Origin: Tetranychus cinnabarinus
Taxonomy: Eukaryota; Arthropoda; Arachnida; Trombidiformes; Tetranychidae
Assembly (NCBI GenBank): GCA_022266195.1
Contig: WHVY01000008.1
Span: 1,922,001 to 1,986,000 of the forward strand
Direction of reading: 5' to 3'
DNA: 64,000 nt
Part shown: in pieces, positions 34,367-47,610 of the stretch
Layout: the number at the start of each line of letters is the position of its first letter
How positions within the stretch are numbered: position 1 is the stretch's first letter
Made by a program: the position numbers and the translations under genes
Notes under the pieces: model-generated
What the model saw: the letters and a program-made list of their open reading frames with translations, nothing else
Told to the model about the DNA's origin: nothing
Databases searched by the model: none

Positions 34367-37300
34367 GGTCAGATGAAAATGTTTAACTTGGCAAGAGTTG
34401 AGTCTTAAGTGAGATTCAATAATTTAACTGTATAACAATTAAACAATAGAAGATGTTTGGTGTAAAATTGCAAGCACAAGAATAAATAAATCAATGATGA
34501 TTAGTAAATGATGCAATGTGACTAGATATGATGATAATTTGGTGGTAAAATTATACTTAAAAAACGTAGGAACACACAGCATAAGATTGTTTGACAGTAA
34601 TTGAAAGTTGATATTATTGTTGATGGCTAGAGAGACAGATGAGGTTAAATTTACAGATAGAGTTGATCATGGTTATGGTTATTTTTTCTTCTGTTGTATT
34701 TCATGGACAGAATCAAAAGGCACTAAAGACAGGGTTCCTGTCTGATGAAAACTGAAGACGATTATGATGCTGGTAAGAAAAAAAGTTGAAACAAAAAGGA
34801 GTAACAAATTGAAACAAAGCATAAAACATCAGCAACGGTTAACCAGATTTTTTAGCCGACAGTGACTAACTGTGACAACAAGTGAACAAGTCAAAGGTTA
34901 GATTTGCTTCTGTTTGTTATAAACTGTAATCAGAAGATAAGAAGTTAGATAAGGAAGAAAAGAGGGGAAAAAATGTGCAACAGCATTAATCAGAGTTCAG
35001 TCGGTAACAAACTGGTTTAACGTTTAACTATTTTGGTATCAAGTTTTTGTTTCTTCTGTTCAAGTGTTTAACTCTCTCAGTCTCTCGTCTTACTCTCCTC
35101 CTATTCTATCATCATGATCAACATGATCATTATCTTCAATAGAATCATCTCTTCATCTCCATCTTCATCTGATTCTTACCTGTAAAAAGTGAAAGAAAGT
35201 CTCATTGAAAGCTGACATGTTTAACCGCGAAAATGTTTCTCTCTCCCTTTTTGTGTGGACACAACCTCAACATCTCTTCAACATTCACTCTTTAAACACC
35301 ATCAAAAGGACTTCGGGTTTACATTTGCTGATTCCTATCAACAATGAGTTCATTCATCGACTTTTGTTAAAAGTTAATTGTTCTGGTAATAATGATGCCA
35401 GTAGCGGTATCACAAACACCACCATTAACCATCAACAGCTATAGTTTGTGTATTAGGTCAGGGTTAGGTTTTAAATTAGATGGGACAAATGCACACACTT
35501 TGCCAGAGAAGGGCGAAAATTGTGCTATTCTTTATTGTTAGACTGTTATTTTGATTCAGTTTGTAATCACTGAAATGCTTGTTGATCATATTGATGTGCA
35601 AAAGAGATGGCTTGTTTGATTTGGACAATACAAAAAAATGAGCTTCCAATTTTCGCTCCCAATCAGATATTATTTCATCTTGATTTTACCGTTTTTCTGG
35701 AAATAATAATTCAACATTATCATCGACATTCATACAGCTGCTTCAATATTGATTCGGACAAAAACAAATAGTCTAATGGGGTCAGAATGACATCTAAAGG
35801 ATGAGACCGGTGTTTAATAACTCACTCAGTTGCTAATCATAATTATTAACATTATTGTGTTCACTCTATCGAGTGAATTATTTAATTACAATTGTACCTT
35901 ACAAATGAAATTATTGACATAAACCAATGTTTTTCACTTGGGTTTCCTTAATTGACCCAACTGAGGTATTTGAATGCACGCAATAAGAATGTGGTTTTTA
36001 CAATAATCATTGGATCACCTTGATTGATAAACGGGAAAATGTTTGGTGAACTATCAATTTTATTATTGAAGATCGGGCTGAACATGATTTTACATGGTTG
36101 GGTAAAAACTTGAATTTCATAATGGAATGAAATTAACAAGAAGTTCATCAAACACTTCATTCAACAGGCATGAAAGTCAACAATTTCAAAGCTATTAGCT
36201 ACTAAATTACTGTTTTTTCATCATGAATTTTAAATATTATAGTTTCCATTAAAATATGAAGCTGACAATGAATAGATGAAACTGTAAAGCTACAATTAAA
36301 TGTGTGACAAAACATTTCATCTCTATTTTCAGCTTGTATTACAATCAACAAATGTACCTTTGAAGTGATCAGTTTATAATACTATTTTGAAGGTTAATCA
36401 ATCGAGTATTTAAACCTATTATTAAATATATTCAACAGATTATATAAATCATTTCATAAAAACTCTGAATGATTTTTTTAAATGAACTAAATCCATTTTC
36501 TGGCTCTATTTATAATACATATATTTTTTATGTTAAACGTGTCTCTACAATGAATGTACAATGTAAAGGTTTCAAGCAGTAAAATGTATTTTAAATAAAC
36601 CACCACATAATTGACTTTATTTGATTGTTACACATTTCGTATTAAAGAATATGAATTCCAATCTAATCTCAAATCGAACAATTAAGAAATAATTAATTTG
36701 CTGACTGTCTTGGCTGAACTAGACTAGCATCCATGATTTTAAAGCCAGAACGGGTTCATCTTTTGGTTAAAGTAATCAAAGTCAATCAATGTCTACAAGA
36801 CATCTTTTTGTAGTTCAACTATTAGGTTCAATGATTGCGAGCAAAAATTATGTTTGGTCAAACAAACCATTTTAAAACGTTCATCTTACGAGATCTTAAG
36901 ACTACATTCAAGTATTAAAATAGAAATTGAAAATCGCGACCAGTCCAGGCTCTTTACAGGCATCACCACTGATTCCAATTGATTGCTTTGATTACGACTG
37001 CTGATGGGACACCCCTCAATTCGTGTGACCATTTTTCGATAGTATCTTTCACAATACCAAACCCGAAACCAGAATAAAATTCAACCTTGATTTGGGTAAA
37101 TGCCATATCTTTACGTACTGAAGAAATTAGTTACGATTCGATATTCGGTAAGTTTTCACGCGAAATTATTGAATGACCTAATAATATTCAGATACTGAAC
37201 AAAAACATTAAGCTCCATAATTTTTATGTTAATTTACATGTATTTGTGTAGTTTATCCCTAGTAAATATTGTTTAGTGTAGTTTACTTAGAAAGGCTTTC

Positions 37301-38702
37301 TAATTAAACAAAAACTTACCTGTTAAATTTTGAATCATCTCTAATATTGTTTTGTTTACTTACTACTTTAACCTTTAATTTTAAAAATAAATGTTTATAA
37401 GTGGGAAAAGCATTGAAAGGTTACGGCTAAAGACTTGGGTTGATTTAAAACTGCATTAACATTGAGAATCAAATTTAGATTTTCAATTCAGAAGGACACT
37501 TGAAATTGACTATTTATCGTTGAAGGTAACGTTAATTTGACCAATTATCAAAATTAAGTAATGAGCAACATGAAAGGTTAAATGGGTTGACTGGTTTAAA
37601 GTTAATTCAGTTAGCTGCTGAAGTAATTAGTGTTAAATGTTAAACAATTATTTTCTGGTAAACAGTGAACTTCAGTTCAATATATTATTAATATAATAGT
37701 TGATAATTGAAAAATTGTGAGACACCGAAAATTCACTTCGATTTTCATTAGGTTTGAGCTTCGAGACATAATTAAAATGTTTACCAATGCAAAAATTATC
37801 TTAACCAGATCCCAGAATAAGCAATATCACTTCGAGTTTCAATATTTTCAGATGTTTCAAATTCAACTTTACTTTTTGAATCAAAATTAATATCATTATT
37901 TGACATGAAAAACCGAAAATTTGCATGAAAATTTGGAAAAGTTGAACTTCCTGAAACCAAAGTGGTAAACCTTAAATGTTGGCCTTTTGTTCATTAGTTT
38001 TAGTCTTTATCAGGTTGACTTTATGAGCTGCATGAATCATCAGAACGGTCTTTCGGTCATTAACTTTTTACTGTTGCAAGTGTAAAAAATTTCCAACAAT
38101 TGTTCCTGTGATTTAACAAGCTATCAAGAAATCTGGACAACCGTGTAAACTGCATGAGCTTCTTATTGTTTTGAAGAGGTTACATTGGATCAGGAGGAAG
38201 ATTGAGATGATTTAAATGAAATGACCAGAAGTGTTGGTGATGATGACCGAGGCCGCTATTACTCAACATATTCCATGTTGTGAGATGTTTCGAGTGGTTT
38301 GTATGATAAAAGGTGAAACTAGAAATTTTCAGGTAGCAATGGCACTTTTAAAGTCTCTCCCTTCATCTCTGCAAATACACTATCTCTGCATGTACATGCA
38401 ACTACTTGCATAATTTTAAAAATTATTTACATCACTTAAATGATATTTCAAATTAAATTGATTGAAACTTCATCATCTTCAGTTTGATTCTAGAATAACT
38501 TGAATGAAAAAAGCTAACTGGTAGACATTAAAGTTCAAGATGTAATAAATAAGAGTTTAGTTGAAATTGGCTTGCATAGGTCTAAGGCCATCATGTCTAT
38601 TTTGTTGTGGAGATCATCAAATGATTGTTTCCATCTTGTGAGCATTATAATCCTGAGCAATTCTTTTTGAGTGTTCTTTAGTGGCATCCGAGTTCAGAGC
38701 AT
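34367..38702. other. 4.3-kb gene-poor AT-rich stretch
   Basis: Upstream region of the M28 gene and 3' flank of MTFP1. ORFs at 35205-35444 (+) and 35948-36160 (-) lack domain or codon support. A CAG|GTAAGA on the minus strand near 35180 could be the donor of a 5' untranslated exon of the M28 gene. I found no RNA gene or repeat. Confidence 0.4.
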
Positions 38703-41700
38703 TTAAGGCATAATATATTTCCTGAAGAATGAATCCATAAAATAATCAACCAAATTATCAATTGGTTTAACCTGAAACAACAAAAAAAACAAAAATTAGA
38801 CAAAAATATCTTAAATCAATAAAATCAAAACAATAGGACAAACTTTTAGCTAAAAACATAGAAAATTTCAACTGATTACTTCTGAATCATTTTATATTTA
38901 GGATTAATCAGACTCTATCATCACAGTAAAGGATGAACTAACAAGACACTAAATTGAAAAAATAAAGTGAATTATTCCATTGAGCTTCATAATAATAGCT
39001 TCATCACGTTTTATGTCTACAATTAATTTCCTAAAATAGCGATAGTGCAATTGAATTCAGAATAAAATCAATTTTTTAAGATTTGATTCTGTCAACTTCA
39101 AGTCCAAATATCAAGACAGTAACGAATGAATTCAGAAAATGATATTTGATTGAATCCTATGAATAAGAAGCTAAAGTATGACCGTAAATTGGAACCAAAT
39201 AATTACAATGAAAGGAATGGATCCAAGTCCAATGAAAACAGTTGCCCACTTAGCTCTCTGTCGCTGTAGGTGCGAATGGCGAGTTAAAATGATCAATGAA
39301 ACAACGCAGATTCGATTGATTGTAAAACCTAGAGATAAAAACGAGAAAAATATGATTAAAATAGGGTTAAAACAGTGAAAAGAAACGGGGAAAAACTGAG
39401 ATGCACGCTGAAAAGATATTATTTTGTGCATCAAATGAATTAGAAATATTGTTAACCAATATCATTGTCAAGCTATATCTGTTAACTTTCCATATCAAAT
39501 TATATTAAAGGATGATTAAACAATCAGTTAAAGTATTAATAATATATTCAAGTTTAATCTTTTTCAAGGTTCTTTTCAATTCTATCAAATGAATGACAAC
39601 GAAACATGTAAACAAGATTCTCGGGTTAAGGGGTTGAAACTGATGAAACAAGATGATTTCATAGTTGACTGAATTCCTTCAAGTTTTCAGTTTCGATTCA
39701 ACTTTGAATAAACATTTCTATTTGATGTTGATGGATTTAAAAAAAAAGCTTGACAGATTTGATTAAGATGATGATTATAGTGATGATCAGGCAAAGGTTT
39801 ACAAACAAACTCATATGTAACGATTCACAATAAAACTAGTCATTCATGTGAAAGAAATGATTTGTTTCAAATTAATCAAACATCATTCCAATCAGCATGG
39901 GCTTAATCACAACTATCCCAACATATTATTTAATTTTGCTTTATTCAGTTTCACTTTGTTGCCAACCATTCAGCAGTTAATCGACAAAACAAGGCCATTG
40001 ACAACAAATGTCTTTTAACTGAGCATTGGAACCAATTAATCAAGGATTGATAATCAAGCTAAAGCAACTTCTAACCATTAACAGGCTGAAATTTACTAAC
40101 AACAACAATTTAACTTACATTGATAATGATTTTTGGTTTTACTTTCAACTCATTTTGACTTGTCAAGTTCAGGAAAAAGGTGAAATCAAATGCAATCACA
40201 AAACAAATAAATCAATGATAATTGAGTTAACAATCCTTCAATTCATTAAATAACCATTCAAACCATTTAAGACAATCAATGTTCAAATGGTTTACCTAGC
40301 AACTTACATTTATGAAAAGTCTAACTTATCAAGGAAAGGAAATTAAATACAAAATCGTTTTTCATTGGAACATAATTGTTTGTAAATGAACACAATTACA
40401 TCCCAAATTAAAGCTAACATTAGTATTAATAACAATAACAATAAAGATGTTAATCATTATGAGATCAGACCAACATAATCAGAATTGAAAGCCTCTCCGT
40501 AAACATGTAATCATAAACTGTTGGTTTGTTTTCCTCATTACCATGCATTACCACGGTTGTTATGAACCAAAATTTGTTACACTGTACTTATAATGAAAGT
40601 AAAAATAAGTAATGATGGATAATAATAAGGTAAATGTTCCTTGTGAATCATCGCTCTAGCTGTTAATATATTTCCATTATTTCCATTGAATAATTCAGTT
40701 CTATGAACCTGATATTGATTTAAACATAAAAAAGAACCAAAGGGACTGAAATAAATAATTTGAAGGCTGGAACCCTCATATAACCGTATAATTGTGTGAG
40801 ATTAATATGCATTAATCATAGTAAAGGCTGCAGCAATCATGGCTGATAGAAAATTTCTTTGATCTCAAAAAAAAAATCTGGTTCTACAATTGGACAAAAT
40901 GCAATCGAAGTTTGAACTTAGAAAGCGAATCAAAATCCTTCAATCAAAGAAGTTTTTTATGGTTTCAGTTCTTATGTCCATAAAAGTTCATCAGCTTGCA
41001 ACCCTCAACTCGAAATTTAATCATCCGACAAAAACCATAACGAAATCATAAATGAAAAATAATTTTGGTATTGGTCAACCTAGACTTGAGCTTGAGACTT
41101 TCAAGGTAAAGTTCATGGTGGAGGTGAACAACCCTGATTCATATTCATCCTTCAACAATCTATCGATTGCAGAGAGAAGAATGAAAAGTATAGATCCAAA
41201 CATTAATGTATTAACATCGTTATTATAATGGTAATTATGGTAATTATCGATGCTCTTTGAAAGGAAAATGAAAGGAAAATTCCAACCTGGAATGATAACT
41301 GAAGCTAAACTTTGCCAAACCATAGTATCAACAAGAGTCTTCAATACTTTACGCCTTTTTGTTGACTCGTTTTCAAAGGGTAACTGAATAAAAGCAATGA
41401 AAAACAGAAAAAAAAACAAATGATAATTGAGATACAGTGATGTAAAATAAGTAAACAGATGATAAGATGGAGGAAATTAAACGTTAATTAAGTATCACAT
41501 TGATTAAAATGAATCATCTGTTATCATCACCTTTGATTGTTTGTAACATTTATCCACAGTATCAGCAACTACGTAACCAGAGGCAACTGCATAAGACAAT
41601 CTGACCCAGTTAACGTGAATCAACGCTCTAAACGATTCACCACACTCATTGGCATAACCTAAACATTGAAGGTGACAAAAAGAGATAAATAAAAGAAATC

Positions 41701-41933
41701 AGAGTTTAGATAAAAACATGAAGGTGATGGATGTAAAAATCAAAATACGGAATGGGAAGGAGGAGGTAATTGAAAAATATAGATTAAAAGGATGAGGATT
41801 GGGATAAACCAAATGTTATTCAGTAACAATCAATTGTAAAATATTTACCCATTAAACGTACTGGTGTGTCCCTGAATAGATCGACTTGCGTTTCCTCATT
41901 GACAACATTTGATTTAGATGAAGCTTCTGGCAT
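38703..41933 (-). CDS. MTFP1: Mitochondrial fission process protein 1 (MTP18)
   Basis: Five small exons, found by splice consensus and homology: 41933-41849, 41658-41531, 41383-41287, 39328-39207, 38771-38703. All phases agree, giving 166 residues, the length I recall for human MTFP1. Exon 1 has DLFRDTPVRLMG. Exon 2 has YANECGESFRALI and SYAVASGYVVADTVDK. Exon 3 has KVLKTLVDTMVWQSLASVII. Exon 4 has GFTINRICVVSL and a membrane segment, FIGLGSIPFI. Exon 5 has KPIDNLVDYFMDSFFRKY. These match the conserved blocks of the family. The protein is an inner-mitochondrial-membrane protein required for normal fission. Intron 3 is ~1.96 kb, long for this window, and holds nothing recognisable. Confidence 0.92.
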
Positions 41934-43396
41934 CTTCGATAACTGGATTGTATGAAATTACAAAAAAAAACTTATTAACAATTAAACAGTACAAAGTTAA
42001 ATAATGAGAACGAGAAATAAACATTTATGTTTTGATGATCTTGAGTTTGTCAACAATGAATGAAGAACCAATCATTTATAGAACCGGCAAATTCAAAGTA
42101 ACCAAAATGCGAATGTTACTTAGCAAGTGAAACTAAAAATTAAATTACTCAAAATTATCTCACCAAGTCTTATTTTCTCAGAACTTTTCTTAAATATTAT
42201 TAATAATGAAAACAGGAATACACTTCAGCCTCTTATTCACTTTCAAAATGTCTCATTTTCAATCGGTGTTTAATTGTCCCGGTTTTAGTGAAAATCATTC
42301 AATTTATTTCATGACCAATTTTAACGTAATTTATTCAAATACAGATGTAAGATAACCAGAAAACTCGTAAAGTCAATTAGCGATCATAAGTCAGTCTGAA
42401 TATTAACATGCATGAAAATCATGAAAACAACTTGTTCAGTAGATAGCGATAAAAAGCTATTACCTCGATTGGACATCTTTTAAGGCTTTAGAGGCTTTGA
42501 AAGGCAGTGAAAGTAATTGAATTGCTGACTAGAAAACTATCATTCTAACCTTGAAAGTGGAATATGAAACTTGGTATAACCATGACGAAATTTCCGCTCA
42601 GTGGAAATGTATAAAGTCTTTGTTGGAATTGAATCACAGTTCCTAAGCAGATGATTTGATACAATTTAGAGACTAAAGAGGTGAAAACGTCTAAACTTAC
42701 AAAACGTTAACTTTTCATATTAATCAATCTAAATCATAAACAATTTCAAACAATTGACAATTTAAATGGAGTAGGAGAGCATTTAGAGATTCAAAACATG
42801 ATAACAAAACTTGTAATTGGTATTTGATTTTTTATTAATAGCTTTTGATAGGCTTTTAACAGCAGTTTTTAGGGCGCCGCTAAAAATTGGATAAATTGGA
42901 TAATAATGTGCTTCCATCTTTTGGATGATATGAACATGTATACTGTTAATGCACATTCATACATTGTTAGTAAACAAGAAAATAAACAAACTTGGTTGAT
43001 GTTTCCTTTCATCTCTCTGTCTAATTTAGTGTCGCTCTTGGACACACGGCTGAGTTTTTTTTATCAACATCAACAACAACATTATGAACGTACATTTTTT
43101 GGCTGTAATCTTGTAAAATTTAAGGATCAACAATTAAAAAACAACAAAGAAAATTATATTACTGTTAAATAGTGATACTCAAAGCATAACATTTAGTTGG
43201 TTACATATTTTGTTTTGTTGTGTTTACAATTGTGTTTTCCTTGTCTGCCTCTTGTTTCTCGCTTTATTCAACTGTTTTTTTTAACAAAACATATATTTAT
43301 ACATCTAATTATTCAATTCTATATAAATACATATATTTATTTAATTGTAATCAAAACGGAGACTTATCATTGGAGATTACCAGTTGACATCTCGAG
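41934..43396. other. Intergenic between divergent MTFP1 and UBALD
   Basis: AT-rich, must hold both promoters. ORFs at 42906-43172 and 43197-43421 have no support and overlap the UBALD leader. Confidence 0.45.
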
Positions 43397-43936
43397 ATGG
43401 ATACTCTTCGAGAACAAGTAATGATTAATCAGTTTGTCTTGGTTGCAGGATGTAGTCATGATCAAGCTAAACAATTGCTCAATAATAATAATTGGCAATT
43501 TCAACAAGCTTTAAGCGTCTTTTTTCAAGAAACGCCGATTCCAGGATTTCATCAGAATGGACGATTTAACCCTCTCTCAACGCCAGCCAATACACCAGCA
43601 ACACCACCTAATTTTCCGGAAACCTTGTTAGCCTTCTCTAAATTATCTACCTCTTCGGAAGTTGGTAAAAACAACAACAGTATCAATGTTAATTCAAGCC
43701 TAAACAATGACAATAATATTACCGTCACCACTAACAACAATAACAACAACAACAACCATCATCAATATCATTCTCATCATCATGGAATTGCTATTCCTCA
43801 ACACCAATACAGTCATCATCATCTTCACCGCCATGTTAATCACACTAATTCATTTAATACCAGCGATTCAATAGTACAACATCAACCTCAACATTTACCG
43901 TGGATGGAGCTGGAAGAAATTCAAACAAAGGAATGA
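43397..43936 (+). CDS. UBALD: UBA-like domain-containing protein (UBALD/FAM100)
   Basis: Single exon, 179 residues (human UBALD1 177). The N-terminal 45 residues form the UBA-like helix bundle typical of the family: MDTLREQVMINQFVLVAGCS, then DQAKQLLNNNNWQFQQALSV. Next come PNFPETLLAFSKL and a low-complexity tail of Asn and His runs (residues ~95-145), ending LPWMELEEIQ. Start chosen because the family begins at exactly this Met. Cellular role is poorly defined in the literature. The Asn/His tract is encoded by AAC/CAT trinucleotide runs (43721-43790) and may be length-variable. AATAAA at 44080-44085. Confidence 0.9.
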   Translation: MDTLREQVMINQFVLVAGCSHDQAKQLLNNNNWQFQQALSVFFQETPIPGFHQNGRFNPLSTPANTPATPPNFPETLLAFSKLSTSSEVGKNNNSINVNSSLNNDNNITVTTNNNNNNNNHHQYHSHHHGIAIPQHQYSHHHLHRHVNHTNSFNTSDSIVQHQPQHLPWMELEEIQTKE

Positions 43937-45369
43937 GTCTAAAACTCAATAGTTAGATTTCAAAATCTGGTTTACCCAAACAACAGGCATCTTCAACATG
44001 AAGATTTGAAATTTAAATTTATAAAAGACTCAACAAGATAACATAAGATATAAGAAAAGAGATCAAAAGACATCTTGAAAATAAATCTTCTCCTCACTTT
44101 CTTTGTCCAGTCAACCGGAGGACATTCTCAACCATTTACTGTCATCTTATATATTGTTATTTTTGCCTGATTTGGTAGTAAACAAAGAAAAGAAAATAAA
44201 TCTTGGAAAAAAAGAGATCAACATGTTTATTGTCAATTTATTAGATAATTTTACCTAACATTCGGCAACTGTTAACAATTTCGCTGACCTTTCGCCACTG
44301 TGACCCTCATAACATGTCTTTACACTAAGTTTCTTGTTGCTCAAATCACTCAATCTATAAGCTTTTTTCACCATCATTTCGGTTATTTATGATTATTCAA
44401 ATAATTTCTGGCTCATATAATTGAAGGAAAGGAGTTGAGTCTACATAACCTTGAATTGATACAATTTGCTTATTTGATTTTTGCTTTTCTCAATACTCTT
44501 TTAACCCATAATAGTAATACATTATGATATACTTTTTTCAAGTTCATGGTCAAATTTATCAGTAACTATAGTATGTTCTGGTAAACTGCCTTGATGGCCC
44601 AAAGTTAACTCAGTTTCCCCTTTATTTTATCTCCCTAGTCTACTTTCTTCATCATCATCTTCATTCCTTTTTCTTTACTCTTTTTCTCCCTCCATCAACT
44701 TTTTATTTTTATAAATCCTGCGCTCTTTACCTTGTCTTTCCCTTTTCTTACCCTGATTTTTATCAACAATAGCCATGACAGGTGAGATTATCGATGAAAA
44801 ATGCTTTAAACAAAACATCAAATGTAAACAAAAGATGAGGATGCATCAACCTATGAAAGTAAAACTGATTATTTTTAAATTATTAAGCAGTTGAAGCAAC
44901 ATTTGTTGGCACAGTAATAAATTAACTGTTGATAAATCATAAAATTAAACACGATAATCACCAAAACAATAAAATATCAACAAAAGGATACTCTTACAAG
45001 AGAAAAAAAAATTTCAAGAATCTGAGGCAATCTTACATTAGATGGCGTTATTCCTGTCAAAATAGGCGTGTTGTTTTTCAACTCACTAATTTCAAATAGT
45101 CATATGGATTTTCAGTGTCTTGTTTAGTCTTTTCTCACATTTCTGTACAGCGATATGGAGTTGTAATTTATTTTTTGTTCATTTTCTTAATCACGTTCGC
45201 TATCAACTTTGTTACTTCCATCATATAATAATCACCACCATAAATCCTGCATTTTCACCACTGCAAAAACCTTACAATCTTACGACTCATTTCTTACGGT
45301 TTTTTTCCCTTTCATCGTTAATCTATTTTATTACAAATTACCATCAGCGATAACTTTTTCTCTCTATCG
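43937..45369. other. Intergenic between UBALD and ecdysoneless
   Basis: Contains the UBALD 3' end (AATAAA 44080) and a T/C-rich region ahead of ecdysoneless. ORFs here are AT-rich and unsupported. Confidence 0.45.
44080..44085 (+). terminator. Candidate poly(A) signal of UBALD
   Basis: AATAAA 144 bp after the stop codon. Confidence 0.45.
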
Positions 45370-47610
45370 ATGGCTACAAATAATCAAGTTATTCTGAAAG
45401 AAAATACCGTCCATTATCGTCTTTATCCCGATTTAAGTTTACTGAGTGATAAATCGACTCATGGTGATCATCTAAAAGACTATACTTTAGATTGTTTCAA
45501 TAAATTGAGTGATTTCCTCAAGGATTATATTTGGCATTTTGAAGAATTTAATTTACATTCGACTAATACCTCGTCTAATCAAGGTTTGTTCATTGTTCAT
45601 TGTATCTTTGATGTTCAACTCCTACTATGATTAGCTAAACATTATTTTTTTTTGTTTTTTCTCTTTCGATTATATCGATTCATAACTGTTTTGGTGTTTT
45701 TTTAATTTCCTTGTTAATTATCTTCCTCATTAGTTGCATATGTCGAAGGGACTACATGTTTTGAGGATAATGTTGAAGATGAGTGGTTTATCGTATATTT
45801 GCTAATAAAACTAACTCAATTGGACTCTCGTCTTGTTGTTAGTGTTGAAGACTCGGATGGACAATTTTTACTGATTGAAGCTGCTGACTACTTACCAGGC
45901 TGGGCTGATCCAGAAACTACTGAAAATCGAGTATTCATTTTTAACGGTGAAGTGCACTTAATCCCACCCAGCATAGTTCCCTTTCCCAAAGACAGCGATG
46001 ATTATTCACCAATACAAATAACCCAAGCGCTCTCCATTATTCGAGATGAGACCAAAAAGACTAAATGCAGTGAAAAAATTCAATACTCTATTCGCAAACG
46101 AATAAGCATATTTCCAGAACAGATAAATGGCCAGAAACATCATGCTCATTGTTTTATTCCAGCAGGTGTAGCTGCACTTCTCAATCATCAACCAAATTTA
46201 ATAACATGGGCTATAAGAGCATTTTATCATCGTGATGCGATCGATCTAAAAGCATGCAGATCAATGAAATATTTTCCTCCGGAAAATCGGGTCAAACGAA
46301 ATGTCACTTTCACCAAATGTCTATATGCTCAAGCAATCAGTCAAAAATTTCAACCCGATCCAAAAGTAGGATGGAATCTACCTCCAAAAGATTCACCGTT
46401 ATTCAAATCTTATGATTTGGGTGTGAAAATTGCCTGTGGTTTTGAGATTCTAGCAAATCGAGGTACAACATTTAATGGTGGAGACAAAACATCAACCAAT
46501 GTTAATTATGAAAATTGCAATGAAAAACGCTGGCTTACCATGGTAAAAAGTTTGGAAGATAAAGGTTACTTTAAAGGAAACTTACAAGGCTCTAAAAAGT
46601 ACAGAGACTTACTTTATAAAGCTTATGACTTTTATCGTTCATCAATGGACTTTTCTCAGGATTCAATGACCACTGAAGAAGAAATTGGGCAAAAAATTCT
46701 CAAGCTACTAAATACGGTATCAGTTGATCTCGATCGCTTGAAACGAGAAGAAAATTGCTTGGATAAAGAAGATAGTGATGAATGGATGAATCTTGACCAA
46801 GCAAAGTTGGATGATATTCTAATCAAACAATTTTCTAATGGTAAAGATCTAAATGAAAATCTTGCTACAGCTATTCCTGAAGTTTTCAAATCATTTATCA
46901 ACTACGATGATTCGGGAATCGAAGGTGCTGAAGTTCCCAGTTCACGCGAAGATTTAAAATGGAAATCCAATGGAGAGTCCAAAAAGAATGGTAAACCAGT
47001 TGAATTTGATGAAGACAAGTTTGTTGATGCTCTTAAAAACATTCTTTCATTTAAACTGCCTTCAACCGAATCAAGCTCATCATCTTCTGGCATGTCAGAT
47101 TATGAGATGGAAAGTGCACCCGATGAAGATGATAGTTTTGAGAGTGATGAAGATGAAAATGGTGTTATGCGTATACATCACAGTGAAATTACGCCAACAA
47201 AGCGTCTGGGTAAAACTAAAAAGCTGACCAAAAGAAAGAAGGATAAAAATAACTCTGAACCGGTGGATTATGCGAAGGAAGTCAAACATTACATGGAAGC
47301 TATGGACAGAGAATTAGATGAAACTGAAGTTGGTAAAAGCTTTGAAAGAAAACCGTTGAACGCAACCAAAGTCGCCCCTCCTTTGGCAAGCTGCGATGAA
47401 GATATAGACCTGGACGGTGAAAGTGATATTGATAATGTTAAAAGTGATAATAAAGATGCAACCCTTCCGCCCGTTGATCCAGAATTAACTGCCTTAAAAA
47501 ACATATTGGAATCTTTTGATAGTCAAAATGGTTTGCCTGGACCAGGATCCAATTTACTCTCTCTTATGGGTGTTCATCTTCCTCGAGATGCATCATCTTC
47601 AAACCCATAA
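45370..47610 (+). CDS. ecd: Ecdysoneless / SGT1 homolog
   Basis: Two exons, 45370-45583 and 45734-47610 (donor GTTTGT, acceptor TTAG, phase 1); 696 residues (human ECD 644). Conserved blocks run in order: NTVHYRLYPDL, YIWHFEEFNL, EDNVEDEWFIVYLLIKLTQ, DSDGQFLLIEAADYLPGWAD, NRVFIFNGEVHLIPP, HHAHCFIPAGVAALLNHQP, VTFTKCLYAQAISQKFQPD, and a C-terminal LPGPGSNLLSLMGVHLP. Between ~400 and 560 lies an acidic, Ser-rich region with a basic KRLGKTKKLTKRKKDK patch, a possible nuclear signal. Ecd is needed for ecdysone production and cell survival in Drosophila and acts in pre-mRNA splicing (PRP8) and with the R2TP chaperone complex. AATAAA at 47638. Confidence 0.95.

Noticed and set aside
35205..35444. 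79-codon plus-strand ORF
   Set aside because: No homology, no conserved features; lies in a likely 5' untranslated region of the M28 gene.
40026..40253. 75-codon plus-strand ORF inside MTFP1 intron 3
   Set aside because: Low-complexity AT-rich sequence with no recognisable domain.
43197..43421. 74-codon ORF overlapping the UBALD start
   Set aside because: Hydrophobic AT-rich leader in another frame; UBALD begins at 43397.
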